Shown in pieces: positions 10,948-22,585 of a stretch of 56,240 nucleotides of DNA. The DNA comes from Gnetum montanum (Eukaryota; Streptophyta; Gnetopsida; Gnetales; Gnetaceae). A model generated the notes under the pieces. The model was not told the DNA's origin. It worked only from the letters and a program-made list of their open reading frames with translations, and did not search any database. A program made the translations under genes and the position numbers. Every line of letters begins with the position of its first letter. The stretch's first letter is position 1. Location of the stretch: positions 2,205,940 to 2,262,179 of the forward strand of contig MNCI01017913.1 in the NCBI GenBank assembly GCA_015680685.1. The letters are read 5' to 3'.

Positions 10948-11549
10948 AGTACCAACCACAATCATGGGAAATGCCACTACCAAGGTAGAAGTACCCTTAT
11001 AGATAACCAGATCCATATGGGTACTATGTTTAGCAACTTGTCTCCCCTAGAAGTTCAATAAGTCATGCTCCAAATACCACTGAACACATTCATAATCTTA
11101 TTGATGGAAAAACACATATTTATATCCTTATCATCCTCCACATCCCTCTATACCTACACCTCCACCTTCAACTCAATTACCTCCTGCTCCATCCATGGAA
11201 GGTGAAATTCCTTCATAGCTAGCAAAAAAATGCTACAAGGGTTGTACACTCATAACTAAATTTTCAACCAATTGGTCTAGATAATTGATCAAAAAAATAA
11301 CCTTTCTTCGAACCCAATAGTCCTCTCTAGCCCTCATAATCTACTCTGGTTGATCACCTTGCATCTTTAGTATCCTCATCCTCTGCATCAAATACCTTCA
11401 AGTATCCTTCAAACTAATTACCACCTAGGATCCACACTATAATGCTAACTCATGCTATTTCTTACTAGATGAAGGTTGGAAACCTTTCTACAAAAATATT
11501 TGATCTAGGAACTACACTCATCTTTCTACAAATTATTGGACAAGAGCCG
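10948..11549 (+). pseudogene. Broken gag C-terminal or linker region of Ath-G
   Basis: Low-quality coding sequence on the plus strand directly before a protease. It has a proline-rich stretch around 11,140-11,200 (PHHPP, STQLPPAPS style) typical of a gag-protease linker. Many stops. The left end abuts the Tat-1 LTR, so Tat-1 may have inserted into Ath-G or joined it later. I see no zinc knuckle. Confidence 0.4.
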
Positions 11550-11850
11550 TGCAAGGCTCTTCTTAACTCTAGTTCTTGAGTTAACCTCATCTTCCATGAT
11601 ATGTACAAAGCCTAGAACCTATGACCTCTGAAGAAGAACAACATCCATTTAGAATTAATAGATTAGTTAATTACATTTCCTTTTGGATTAGTAGAGAACA
11701 TCATGACCATATTTTGTGGTGGTCCTATCCTGCTAATTTTTTGGTAATCAAGGTGGACAACTATAAAAGTGACTTCTCCATCATCATGGGAAGGTCTTGG
11801 TTAAGCATGTTCATGCATGAATGGGTATAAGGGACCTATCTCTCAAAATA
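11550..11850 (+). pseudogene. Aspartic protease region of Ath-G (Athila-like)
   Basis: The block ALLNSSSxVNLI corresponds to the family's ALLDSGASVNLI, so the catalytic Asp is now Asn (about 11,555). Then follow a LELID..ITFPFG flap-like part and FSIIMGRSWL (about 11,780-11,810), matching the usual ILGRPWL motif. At least one frameshift separates the halves. It resembles the Ath-A protease in length and motif spacing, which supports kinship. The family product cleaves gag-pol. Confidence 0.7.
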
Positions 11851-12439
11851 TCAAAGGAGAATGAGTTAGGAAAAATTAAGAAGAAGCATATTCCATGCAT
11901 CACGTATAGTAATAGTGGGTAAAATTGTGTAGAAGATTTGGTTAATTAAAAGCACATACATTAAGGCATGCAATTAGTGTATGCAAGAAATTAATATTCA
12001 ACAGTGTCTATGCACAATAGCCACAAAGCAAGAGGGCACCTAGTGGCTGATAGTTGATTTAGATTGCAATATAATATGCATGGAGCCAACTGAGATCTTA
12101 TCTTGTGCATATGTAGAAGGCATGGAAAAAATTAAACAAGTCCATTTCCAACTCTCTAATGAAGATGATGATAACTATTAGGGAGAGTTGGAGATCTTTC
12201 ATCACTGCAAGCAGGAGCCCTTAGAACTAAAAAATTTACCATTTGGAATAGAGTATGCATTTTTAAATAACGGTAAACTAGTCATCATTAATGTTAAGCT
12301 TGCTCTTGAACAAAAAGAAAAGTTGTTGAAAGTAATGAACAAATGGTCAGAAACCTTTGCTTCATCATATCCAAAGCTAACAAGAATCGATCCAAGGATA
12401 TGCTAGCACTGCATCTACACTGACTCAACCATGAAGCCT
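11851..12439 (+). other. Protease-RT linker of Ath-G
   Basis: Plus-strand coding-like but broken. The open part 12,188-12,406 (ELKNLPFGIEYAFLNNGKLV and following) matches the conserved segment that precedes RT in Athila-like pol, where 'LKPLPxHLxYAFLxxxxTLPVII' is typical. Confidence 0.6.
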
Positions 12440-13260
12440 AAAAGACAACTGTAGAGGTGGCTAAACCCAAATTAAAGTAAATAATTAAGAAGGAAATTGA
12501 GGAAATCCTTAAGGTAGGGTTTATCTATCCAATTGCAGATAGTGAGTGGGCTAACCCACTTGTAATTGTACTAAAGAAGGATGATAAATGGTAGGTTTGC
12601 ATTGATTTTAGGTTGTTAAATATGACAACCTTTAAGGATCACTTTTCTTTGTTATTTGTGGATCAAGTATTAGACACCATATTCAGGCATTGTTATTATA
12701 GTTTCGTGGGTGGTTATAGTGGCTATAACCAAATCCAAATTGCACCAGAAGACCAAGCCAAGAGAACATTCATGAGTCCTTGGGGGACTTTTGCATATTG
12801 TAAGATGCCATTTGGCCTATGTAATGCCCCTAAAACATTTCAATGCTTGGTCCTTGGTAGCTTTCAATAAGAAATCGATAGTGATGCTAAAGTTTTCATG
12901 GATGACTTCTCCACTTGTAGAGCTACATTTGAGCAAGCCTTGGACTAGCTTAAGTAAGTACTGAAGAGATGTGTTGAGACAAAACTATAGCTCAACGAGC
13001 AAAAGAGCCATCTCATGGTCCAAGAAGGCATTATGCTAGGGAACCAAATTTTGTAGAAAGGGATTAAGGTAGACCCAGAAAAGATAAGGATCATCTAAGG
13101 AATAACATGCTAACTAGAGACCATGAAAGATGTTTGATCATTTCTTGGACACATTGTTTATTACCAATGCTTTATTGAAAATTTCTCTAGGATTGCAAGA
13201 TCATTAGTAGAACTTAAATGTGAAAACACATTCCAACAATTAAAAGAAAAACTTGTAGAA
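12440..13260 (+). pseudogene. Reverse transcriptase of Ath-G (Athila-like)
   Basis: RT blocks in order: WANPLVIVLKKDDKW (12,545), YSGYNQIQIAPEDQAKRTFM (12,715), FGLCNAPKTFQ (12,810) and the active site VFMDDFS (about 12,891-12,911). The MDDFS form of the active site is usual for Athila. The later SFLGHIVYYQCFIENFSRIA block marks the connection. In-frame stops (TAG/TAA), consistent with C-to-T decay, occur at several sites. Confidence 0.85.
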
Positions 13261-13279
13261 ACATCAATCCTATGAGCAT

Positions 13280-13702
13280 CAAATTAGTGCAAACCATTCC
13301 ATATCATGATAGATGCATCTAACTATGCTTTGGGAGCAGTATTCATGTAGATGAATGATAAGAAACATCCATATTATATTCACTTTGCAAGTTAAAGCAT
13401 TGTGGGGGCATAGTTAAATTAGACCAACATGGAGAAAGGATTAATGGCAGTGGTGTACATGGAGAAAGAAAAGTTTAGACATTATCTGCTAGGTTAAAAG
13501 TATTCGTACATATGGACCACAATGCAATTTTCTTCCTTATGAATAAGCTGATAGTGAGTCCTCATGTTGTACAATGGCTTGTGATCTTGTAGGAATTTGA
13601 TCTTACTATGGTAGATCAAAAAGGAACTGAGAATGTGATCGCTAATCATCTTTCTTTCTTAAGATGGGATAACAAAGAGAAGGAGAGTTTGCTCTCTAAT
13701 TA
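13280..13702 (+). pseudogene. RNase H of Ath-G
   Basis: Contains MIDASNYALGAVF (first Asp), a TNMEKGLMAVVYM block (Glu), an MDHNAIFFLMNK block (Asp, after a frame change) and DQKGTENVIANHLS (the usual ADHLSR end with D to N). Only one RNase H is seen, as expected for Athila. Confidence 0.75.
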
Positions 13703-13756
13703 ATTTCCAAACAAACTCCTCTTTACTGGAGTAATAAATGAACAAATTCCTTAAAA

Positions 13757-14138
13757 ATTAGTATGGTATAATGGCATCCTCACGTATCTTCTTACTCAAG
13801 AGATGCCACAAGACTTGGATTTTACAAAGAAGCAACAATTTCTTCATCAAGTCAAATACTTCATGGAAATCAATGGACACCTTTACAAGGTGTGTGCTAA
13901 TATCTTGATCCATTACTATGTCCTTGATGAAGATCAACTTCGCATTGTCCAAGATGCTCATGAAGTACCATGTGGAGGCCACTATGTATGGAGATGCATG
14001 GCCATAAAAATCCTGATGGTAGGACACTATTGGCTCACAATATTTAGGGATGCCCACCAGTTTATCAAGTCTTGTGAACATTGTCAAACTTATGGGTGGA
14101 TGACCACTCATATGGAAGGTCCTCAATAGTGGGTTCAA
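13757..14138 (+). pseudogene. Integrase N-terminal zinc region of Ath-G, truncated
   Basis: Open from 13,803 to 14,129. The HHCC pattern is visible: HEVPCGGH, then CEHCQ about 30 residues later. The copy ends soon after; no catalytic core follows. The truncation point is about 14,140. Confidence 0.75.
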
Positions 14139-14455
14139 CCACTAGAACCTTTCAATAGGCACAAATAAAAATCTTTCAACAAGTTCTCAATCTTAAAGAG
14201 GCCATAATCAACATGGAACTAGAAAATGAATGCATGTTATACATAGCTCATGGAACTAGAAAATAATGGTAGTTTTTAATAGGCACAAATAAAATCTTTC
14301 AACCAGTTTTCAATATTTTACTAATCTTTTTAATTCTAAAGGTGCCAATAAACTCTTGACATCTACAGAGAATTCCTCTTTTTTAAAAAAATTCAATAGA
14401 AACCAACAATGAAAATACTTATATGGATGAGTTTCACTAAGTATAACATAAAAAG
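14139..14455. other. AT-rich spacer with short duplications
   Basis: No gene. The segment 'aataggcacaaataaaa' with following tctttcaac appears twice (about 14,155 and 14,279), and 'catggaactagaaaat' twice (about 14,213 and 14,250). This may be part of the target into which Tat-2 inserted, possibly the same LINE that resumes at 28,352, but I could not align them. Confidence 0.35.
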
Positions 14456-14460
14456 AAGAG

Positions 14461-16665
14461 TGAAACACCATAAATTTTAGGACTCTGATGATTCAACGTA
14501 GTCTTGGAATTTGGGCAAGGATCTTTGCAAGCATGTTGTTGCATTGGATAATATGGCACCCCAGAAGTCCTAATGCCTACAAAGCCACTTCTGGGCCTGC
14601 TCACCATCCTTTGCAGCAAAGTCAATGTATCACCCAGCCATAAGGCTAGTTTGCATGAAAGAGGCACTAGAGGAAAACTGTATAGTCCAGCAAATTTTCT
14701 ATCTCCTAAACTGATATGCTTGCTACACCCTCTAGCTTTCCCAACTTGACACTTGACCCCGCTGACGGTCTACCCAAGGACCATGCCAAGAGTTTCCAAA
14801 TATGTTCAAGATGAGAAAAATAGTTTAGCAAGTTTTCTAATTGCAATAACCTACTATGCTACGCTACATTGTAAAGCATAGCAGCCCTTGAGGAGACTGA
14901 ATAGGTACCAAAGAAGCAGTTTCCAATAAGTCAGCCCTCCAAGACATCTACCCTATTTCATCCTTGAAGCATGAACAACATGATGTAGCAAAAATGTGGC
15001 AAATATTTCCAAAAGTCCTCTTCATTTGAGTGCTATGCTATGCTATGCTACACAACGTAGTGGAGTTCTACCATGGCAATGCTTCTACATTGACTGATTT
15101 TTCCAAAGTAAACATCTTTTCCCCAACCCTAACCATTAAGCATGCTTATTTTCCCATCACGCCAAGACAAGATCATCATCCTATGACAAGATGTTTGTAA
15201 AGTAAGTCAGAATTCAAGCCAGACAGGGTGTTATGCTATGCAGCGTAGCATAGCATAGTAGGGATAGAATGCACAAAGGTCCTCTACCAAGTGGTTCCAG
15301 TAAGAGAATTGCACTTGGCCACACTTTGGCCTCCAAGACTGACTGTCCCACTTTTCCCTCAGGCCCCAAGCAATATTTCTGGACAAAACATTATAAATAA
15401 GATAAGAATTCATGTCATGCAGGCTACTATGTTGTGCTATGCTACACAGTGTAGCACACCATAGCAATAAAACAAAGTACAAAAAGTGTCCCAAGGATGA
15501 ACTCCACAGGTCCTAGGAACTTTGAACATGGGAGGCAAGGTTGCAGTTGCTTGCTTGGCTAGGCCTCAAACACATATTTTTAGCTTTTAGGTAAGGTTCC
15601 TCTCAAACTGAGGACTATGTTATGTAGTGTAGCATAGCATAGTGTGCAAGTGCTTATCCTATGCCCATATGTTGGGTAGCATAAACAGCATAACACTCAC
15701 ATGAATGCATCAAGATGTCAGTTAGCTCTAAAGCTTGTTGACAGTGGACACTCACATCCTGGCATTTTTTCAATGGAAAAAATCAGCAAGTTTGCTTTGT
15801 TTTGCATCCCCTAACTATCCCCAATGTTATCCCTATGCTTGACCCTGCTTGCAAGAGTAGAGAAGATGTAGTCCTGGAGCAAAGGCTCCACTTTACGTTC
15901 ATTGTTGGCATTTTTCTTTGGTAACAAATATGGCAGTTCACTATATTCTAGCACATGCTGTTTTAGTAGCATGGTCACAGCGTAGCAAGTTTCACATCTA
16001 GCATTACATAGCAGCATGGCACAATCATGTCTACACTCTATGGGACCAAGGACATGTGGCATCCAAACCATGTTTCTCTCCCCCATCTAACTCTATAAAT
16101 ACCCAAGTGAACAACATTCAAATGGTTGGGGGCTTTCGGGAATCATCATTCCTATGGCTGGCTTGTAAAATTGGCATTTGGGCATTTTGGCATTTTGGCT
16201 TTATGGCGATTAGCTTTGGTAAGAAGACTGGCAAGTAGAAGGTTCCTGTTAGCAAGCTGTTGACAACAGTTCAAGGAGCTATGACCATACCGCTTCATTG
16301 TAAGTTGTGCCTATCCACACTATGCATCAGTTGTACAACTTTAGAATAAAGATCAGATCTCTTGATCTTGGGATGGTGCTCCTTCTCACTCAAGCCTGTT
16401 TCATTTTGTTTTGCTATTAGTATATTTTGCATTATTCTCCATCAATTTACTCTTATCGCTCATCGCTTAACTTGCACATAACATCTTTGAAACAAACATT
16501 TACAGGAAGTTATTATACATCTATTAAGTCCCTGTCTGATTAACTAGACTATTTAGGGCACCCCACTTCTATTTACTCCAACACAACCCTCGCATGGATC
16601 TGGGCTTAGGCTATATGCCTAGTGACATCTCGATGTTCCAACCATTGACATTTTTGGTGGCTACA
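14461..16665 (+). repeat. 5' LTR of Tat-2
   Basis: 2,205 bp, TG...CA. It contains the GCTATG/CATAGC palindromes near 14,861, 15,029, 15,229, 15,421 and 15,612, again about 200 bp apart, and a TATA box at 16,093. Immediately downstream is a TGG-starting primer-site-like sequence. Confidence 0.85.
16093..16101 (+). promoter_or_regulatory. TATA box in Tat-2 5' LTR
   Basis: CTATAAATA followed by CCCAAGTGAACAAC. This is the likely promoter of the element's genomic RNA. Confidence 0.75.
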
Positions 16666-16669
16666 TTTT

Positions 16670-16687
16670 TGGTGCTAGAAGGAGGGC
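16670..16687 (+). promoter_or_regulatory. Primer binding site-like sequence of Tat-2
   Basis: TGGTGCTAGAAGGAGGGC starts 5 bases after the 5' LTR end. A TGG start is expected from pairing with the CCA end of a tRNA. I do not assign the tRNA. Confidence 0.55.
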
Positions 16688-17040
16688 ACTTTCTGTCCCT
16701 TTCTTGCTTCATGGGTAATCCTGCATGCTCTCTGTACCACATTACCTATTAGTGTAGATGTGACACCATTAGGGTTGTCTATGCAGTGTGTGGTGTAGAC
16801 TGGTCGCAACAACGGTTTCACTGGAACCTGGCAGGATGAAAGCCTCCAACTACTTACTATGCCATGATTACTTTTTTGACTACACTATGCTACTTGTGTC
16901 TTGTATGGTGTAGTGAGCCCCTTAGCATAGTAATCTTGCTTAGTATAACAGGCATAGTGAAGGAAGCTAGCTTCCGACGCTCCCCAACATACCCAATTTC
17001 AGCCTCTCTCTTCTTTATAGTTTTCCTTTTGCGATGAGAA
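16688..17040 (+). other. Untranslated leader of Tat-2
   Basis: Between the primer site and the first gag-like sequence. No ORF is supported. Confidence 0.5.
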
Positions 17041-18955
17041 AATGGTTCCTATGACCACTATCATTTCCACCTCAGACCTAGAGGTCCCCTAGTCTATCCA
17101 ACATGTGATAGGTCCCAAGCGACCGGCTAGCCCAATGCTGGCACCACAATAGTCCCTCAGGCTACAACACCTATCACCTGAGTGCTAGGGGCAAGATGTG
17201 GAGCAATCCAATTTCCTCTATGCAAAAGTCCAGGTGAATCTACCCTTAGATCTCCATGAACTCGAAGATAAATGTAACTTTTAGTTCCTCCATCGAAACA
17301 AGAGGGAATTCATCCTTGTACTTGATGTCACCATCCCATTAACTAAAGCGTATCAATGGGTCTTAAACCAGCTGATGCAAGTGAGTAGGTCTAGGTAATG
17401 GAACACAGTGTCCCATTACGAGGAAGCATTCTAGGATGGGAAAGAAGAATTGGACTCCCACTCCAAAGGTGGTGGCTAGACCTACACCTTGGCTATCCCT
17501 TCCATCACTATCTTTTGATCAAACCTACTCTTCTCTTCTAGCCCCTTCGTGGTCACCACAACCCTGCCACAACCTACATCCTCTTTAGCAATGGGTAGTC
17601 ACCCAATGTTTTCAACGTACCAGCAAGTGGGCCCTTCAACCTGTTTCCCAATTACCCTCCTTTTCCAATCTGTTTTGGCATTGTAACCAATGTCAATCAT
17701 GGCTATGCTACCATACATGCAAACCCTGCCCACATCACAATCGCATGTCAGTTTCACACCTAGTCCCTCATCTACACCCATCCCACCACTAGTAGGAGAC
17801 CTAATCTCAACTACGTGGTGGGCACCAGTTGCTTCTCTACCTACTACACAACCCTCTTTGATGTTGCATTACTTCCAACACTAAGCATACTAGGTTCTAC
17901 TGGTGGTGCAACCAAACATAGGGTTTTGGGCTACCACGCCAACCAGGAAATTAGCCAACCTCGTGGCGCCACCAACGGCTGCCACCCCAACAACACCACC
18001 CACTGGGTGGTGGACTGCCCAGGCAACACCACTTGCTAGAGTGGCCCTAATGGTGCCTCCCATGGGATAGGTCTTCACTCCAATAACATCACACATGATG
18101 GCTACCCAAGCAAATCTACAACCATCTGCAATGTCCCTAGGTCTAGATCAAGCTTTCTAACTCATCTAGACCCTCACTAAGGAAATCAAACTACTTAAAG
18201 CCACTAGTTTTGACACCGTGCAAGTCATGGACTTTTACCACGATGACCCTATTAGCTCGACTATCCCTATGCTTACACTTCCCCCTGGGGTGCCACTCCA
18301 CCAATTTACAAAATACAATAGGAAGTGTGATCCCAATGCGCATTTGATGATCTTCAGGTCCGAGTCTCTACTGCTGCAACCATGGCCACACACCATCATC
18401 TATGTCTTTACCATGTCTCTAATAGGAAAATATCTGGATTGGTATCGTGCACTCCCACGTGCCTCCATCTCCACCCTAGAAGAGTTGCTAAGTTAGTTCA
18501 TGATCCACTTCAAGTACAACCTAAAACTGGAGGTCACACTAGACTAGCTCATGAGCATTAAGTAGGATCCACTAGAATCCATGTAGAGATTCATACAGTG
18601 GTGGAGTACAACCTTGAACAAGATACGTGAGCCTATCACTAAGGCCCACTTGTTGGCCATCTTTAAGGGTGCAGTAAACAACTTCATTAAGTCTAAGCTC
18701 TATTACCTAGCCCCGTGCTCCCTCAATCAAGCCCTTTCTTAGACCAAGAGCATTTAGGATGTGGCTAAAGCTAGCAAGGACCTGGCCTATGTCACATACA
18801 AAAATGCATACATCAAGAAATACAAAGAAAAGGGCAAGGCTACAACAACAACAGTGGCTACTGTGGCCAAGGAAAGCAAGCCCGACAATAGCAACGACAA
18901 AAAGGTGGCCACAGCACCCAACACCACACCTAGGCCAAGCAACACCAGTTAGCAT
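17041..18955 (+). pseudogene. gag of Tat-2
   Basis: The start is uncertain (an ATG lies at about 17,051). The N-terminal third is broken. The capsid-like core is clear from 18,218: DPNAHLMIFRSESLLLQ, then GKYLDWYRALPRASISTLEE and a following F..HF block, matching the Retrotrans_gag pattern 'LxGxAxxWYxxLPxxSIxxWxxLxxxF'. Stops at 18,494 and later interrupt it. A lysine- and threonine-rich tail (18,760-18,955, KEKGKATTTTVATVAKESKP) resembles a nucleic-acid binding linker. Family role: assembly of virus-like particles. Confidence 0.8.
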
Positions 18956-19198
18956 GTAACATCAATACTTATGATGCCAACCTAGCTTAGGCCCAACTTT
19001 GAGTGCAAGGATTGCTCTAAGTATACCCCCTTAATCATTAAGCACTCAGAACTCTTGGAGTAATTGTTGGGAGCCGGGTGTATACAACATAAACGAATGT
19101 CAAAGGAGGTAATCAAATGCCATCAAAGGTACTGTGAAGTTCTATGAAACCCCTCCTTTGCTACACCTAATGAACCTCCAGTCCCAAAGAATTTTAGG

Positions 19199-19387
19199 TT
19201 GGAAAATTTTTGTGACTATCACCAACTGTGTGGTCATGATACAAACTATTGTTTAACATTGAAAGACAATATTCAATGCATGATCAATCAGGGCAAGCTG
19301 GTCCTGGACGAAAGTAGTCCCGTTTGCCCTGAAAACAAATCAATGCATGTTTATAAAGATCCCCTTAACACTAACAATGTGGGGTAA
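19199..19387 (+). pseudogene. Zinc-knuckle-like segment of Tat-2 gag-pro
   Basis: CDYHQLCGHDTNYCLTLKDN matches the Tat-specific pattern CxxHxxxGHxTxxCxxLK, a conserved Cys/His segment between gag and protease, followed by INQGKLVLDE. It is open for 62 codons and separated from gag and protease by broken sequence. Confidence 0.75.
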
Positions 19388-19961
19388 AAAAAATGTTATC
19401 AGCATTGAAAATAATCCAAAACCATCACAATAACCATTCATGATGTGTGTGCCTTCTCATAATGCAAAAACGCCAACAGAAACAACATCACAGTAATCAT
19501 TTGTCCTTAAAGTTTCTCGTCAAACATCCGCCACATCCTTTATGCTCAAGGTTGCACCACCACCCAAACCAACATAACGGGTACCATTTTTCATCAAGGT
19601 GCCAAAACATTTAAGCCCCTCTACCACCCAAAGCCAGGCAACAAAAACTATACCACAGCCTCCTCATCCAAAATGGCGTGAAGAGCATTTAGCAGATAAG
19701 TAGGCTAGGGAACGCACCATGTTAAGTCCCTCCAAGCCTACCCCCTTGTCCTCAATTCCCATGGCTTCTTCATCATCAACAACTAGTAACACTGTGCAGA
19801 CATGATCATCACCTTCCCACCCAAGAAAGCCCAATGCTCAACTAGAAACCACTCTTCCTCGGGAGATTCATCTTCTAGGATGAATAGAGGAGGAAATGGA
19901 TAGCAAACAAAAATATGGTGGGTAGGATCCTCTCAACATCCTTACATAAGTCAAATAGGCC
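19388..19961 (+). other. Broken linker between zinc segment and protease of Tat-2
   Basis: Plus strand with frequent stops and frame changes. Several proline and histidine-rich stretches. No separate gene is supported. Confidence 0.4.
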
Positions 19962-20789
19962 TTGAAGCATAAAAACACAACTTTAAGCCTATATGACCTA
20001 ATATTGATTTCCATGGCACACTGCAAGGCCATGGTTTGCATGTTAGCATCCATCCCAGTTGATGAAAACATGCCAGCCGAAGAGAAAGTAAACCATGATA
20101 TCATGCTTCCCTCTATGGCCAAAGAACTGTGGCTAGCTCAGTTGACATTTCATGATAGGTCCATTAAGGATAACCCTAAAAAGGGTCAGGTGACAATGGC
20201 ACCCATGTTCATCACAATTTGGGTCAGTCAGTACAAGATATGAAGGGTACACGTTGATGATGGAGCCGCTACCAATGTCATTCCATTTCCCATAGTGGAC
20301 AAATTATGCTTGGTCTATCAAATCAAATCCACAGAAACTTCCTACCTAAAATTGTTCAACGAGGTGCATGTAGTGGTAAAGAGAACTATCCACATTAACT
20401 TTGTGCTAGGGGACCAGTTCCCCACAAGTGTGATCTTCATTGTGATGGAAGAGATGCCCAGGTTCAACCTGATCTTGGGGAGGTCATGGTTAGCCCAATT
20501 AAGGATTGTCTCCTCATCGATACATCAAGAGATTCACCTACCCTACACTAGCAAGGAAGTGGTGATCTATGGTGATGAAGCAACTGCCCAAGCCATAAAC
20601 AATGTTTACATGGAGTATGGTTTGGAGATAGTAATCTCTGAGAATGAACTGTTTATCCATACTAAAATCCCTTGTGTGACTGATGAGCCAGCCAAAAATG
20701 CTGACTTAGATAAAGAAACTACATGGGTTGAGTTGCCTTTTCAGATAGTTGACAATGACATAGAAGAATACCACAACAAAGCCTCTTAG
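19962..20789 (+). pseudogene. Aspartic protease of Tat-2
   Basis: Open segments 19,962-20,243 and 20,295-20,789. Catalytic block VDDGAATNVIPFPIVDKL lies at about 20,252-20,305 (family VDGGAAxNVI, with D-G in place of D-T/S-G, common in Tat). The 'RFNLILGRSWLAQL' block follows at about 20,462. A single stop near 20,241 precedes the active site. It ends with TAG at 20,787-20,789, and the repeat-rich spacer starts directly after. Confidence 0.8.
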
Positions 20790-20918
20790 CCATATGCTTC
20801 GCCTAGCCCAAGATGGGTTAGGAAATAACTGCTTAATTAGAGATTGCCTCTAATTCGATCCCATAAAGGCTTGTCTTTAACATTTTTTATCTCCTTCCAT
20901 CTTAATTTTAGCACCACA

Positions 20919-21122
20919 TTCACTATTTGCATTATGTTCATTTTTAGCACCATGTTCACTGTTTGCATTATTTTCATTTTCAGCAACACATTCATTTTTT
21001 GCATTATTCCCATTTTTGACATTACGATCGCTATTTACATTGTTTTAATTATTTGCATCATGACTACTATTTGCATTCGCATCATGTCTACTGATTACAT
21101 TATGTCCACCATTCACATCATG
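20919..21122 (+). repeat. 36-bp tandem array between protease and RT position, Tat-2
   Basis: Units at 20,919, 20,955, 20,991 and 21,027 are exactly 36 bp, then one 24-bp unit (21,063-21,086) and one 36-bp unit (21,087-21,122). Consensus core: TTCACTATTTGCATTATGTT. All lengths are multiples of 12 bp, which keeps the frame open on the plus strand, but the translation is low-complexity hydrophobic. Confidence 0.8.
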
Positions 21123-21147
21123 GTTGTTGCTTTCATTGATTATCTAC

Positions 21148-21322
21148 TACCATGGCCCGAGATGGCTTTAAACTATCACCGTAGCCTGAAATGGCCTTAA
21201 GCTATTGCAATGGCCCAAAATGGCCTAAAACTAGCATGGCCTAAAATGGCCTAAAACTAACAATAGCCCAAAATGATCTTAAACTACCATTGCGGCTTGC
21301 TAAGGCCTAAAATTGGCAACTT
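21148..21322 (+). repeat. About 29-bp tandem array, second array of Tat-2 spacer
   Basis: Five to six degenerate 27-30-bp units with core AAAATGGCCTAAAACTA. It is related to the TTAAACTAG core of the post-integrase arrays. It lies in the same spacer as the Tat-1 array at 3,100-3,460. Confidence 0.7.
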
Positions 21323-21503
21323 TACTACACTAAAAAAAATAGACAAAAATAAAAAAAAAATCATCATTAAGAAACAATCCAAAATGGCCTAAAACTAAAA
21401 CAAGAGGCCCTCAAGGGGCCCAAAAAGACAAAAAATAAATATAACACATTAACCAAAACAAAATAAGTTGTTTACATTATTGTTGGCACATTTTTACCAT
21501 TTC

Positions 21504-21877
21504 ATGGAACAGGTGGACTTATTTGCAAATGGTGAGGTACAGAATCCTAATGAACTGAAACTGTTCAAGGAGGATTATGTTCTTTCTTGTAAAGAATTCT
21601 GCAATAGTTAATTAACCATGAAGTTGGAATAGAAATGAAAATGTTGCTGAATTGAATGTTTTGAAAATCAAGGGATAATGACATTGCAATTGGGAATGTT
21701 GGCATGAGGGTTTATCTAGAGTCAAAAGAAAATGGTGTATCAATTGTAGATATCTCTCTAGCTTATGATAGAGTAGCTCTAGTTACTTTTTCTGTAATAA
21801 AGTGCAGAGAAGATGAATATGGAATCGGCCTTGATATAACTGGGATTACATTCGAGGTGCCACAAATTAAAATGTGA
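21504..21877 (+). pseudogene. Unrecognised gene-like fragment inside Tat-2
   Basis: Two open pieces. The first starts with ATG at 21,504 (MEQVDLFANGEVQNPNELKL..., 35 codons). The second is 21,674-21,877 (DNDIAIGNVGMRVYLESKEN... to TGA, 67 codons). Composition (mixed hydrophobic and charged, no repeats) reads like a real soluble protein, unlike its surroundings. It shows no match to Tat pol, and the pieces may be exons or a frameshifted single exon. I do not recognise a family. It may be a captured host gene piece. Confidence 0.4.
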
Positions 21878-22182
21878 GAGTACAACTCCACTTATGCATT
21901 CGGTTGTATACGCATACATATATTTATATATCAACCCATGCATCAAATCCATGGTTATTATCTCTACTACTATGATATAAATAACAATAAAATATAATAT
22001 TGATTTAAAAAGGGAATTTATGCAACAATTGTTCAAAGTCCTATGAGAATTGAACACTTGTCAATTGAAATGGTGGTTATAATCACCACAAAGGCCACTT
22101 GTCAACTACAACCTCTTTATCTCCACAATGGTCACTTGTCACTTGCATGGGACACTTGTCACCTACAACTTGTTTATCTCAA
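21878..22182. other. AT-rich part of foreign insert
   Basis: No gene. From about 22,043 it grades into the CACTTGTCAACTACAA repeats. Confidence 0.4.
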
Positions 22183-22266
22183 TGAAGACACTTGGCAACT
22201 GAATGAAGACACTTGGCAACTACATGAAGACACTTGGCAACTACATGGGACACTTGTCAACTGCAG
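22183..22266 (+). repeat. 21-bp tandem array
   Basis: Three near-identical units TGAAGACACTTGGCAACTAC(A) at 22,183, 22,204 and 22,225, and a divergent fourth at 22,246. Related GACACTTGTCA segments precede it from 22,060. Confidence 0.8.
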
Positions 22267-22320
22267 CTTTTTTATCTCTTTGGTGGTTGAAACCACCCAA
22301 AATTGTTGTAACTTACCTAA

Positions 22321-22392
22321 CTTGTTGGGCAAGTAACCTCCTAACTTGTTGGGCAAGTAATCTCCTAATTGGTTGGCCAAGTTACTTGGGAG
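22321..22392 (+). repeat. 24-bp tandem array
   Basis: Three units of 24 bp starting CTTGTTGGGCAAGTAACCTC at 22,321, 22,345 and 22,369 (the third divergent). Confidence 0.8.
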
Positions 22393-22447
22393 AGAAGTTA
22401 GGTGAGATATTTTTGAATATGTAACTTCCCTACCTACCTTTGAACCC

Positions 22448-22455
22448 TATAAAAA
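22448..22455 (+). promoter_or_regulatory. TATA box of an unidentified LTR-like fragment
   Basis: TATAAAAA in the context ACCCTATAAAAAGGCTTCAAGGG, followed by 130 bases of leader-like sequence before the N gap. With the arrays above it looks like the promoter part of another element's LTR. Confidence 0.45.
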
Positions 22456-22585
22456 GGCTTCAAGGGTCAAGGGGGGAAAATCATCACTTCTCACATCACA
22501 CTTGGGGTCTCATACATCATACTTTGAAGGCTACTAGTTAGCACTTGGGGCTCTCACTTGGAGACACTTTGAGTCTTGGGAGAAG

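Noticed and set aside
10948-10952. Target duplication AGTAC for Tat-1
   Set aside because: No matching 5' copy is visible because the 5' end of Tat-1 is missing.
20790-21511. Ogre-type intron between protease and RT in Tat-2 with exact splice sites
   Set aside because: The region is intron-like, but no convincing donor is seen and the downstream exon is replaced by foreign sequence, so I do not set limits.
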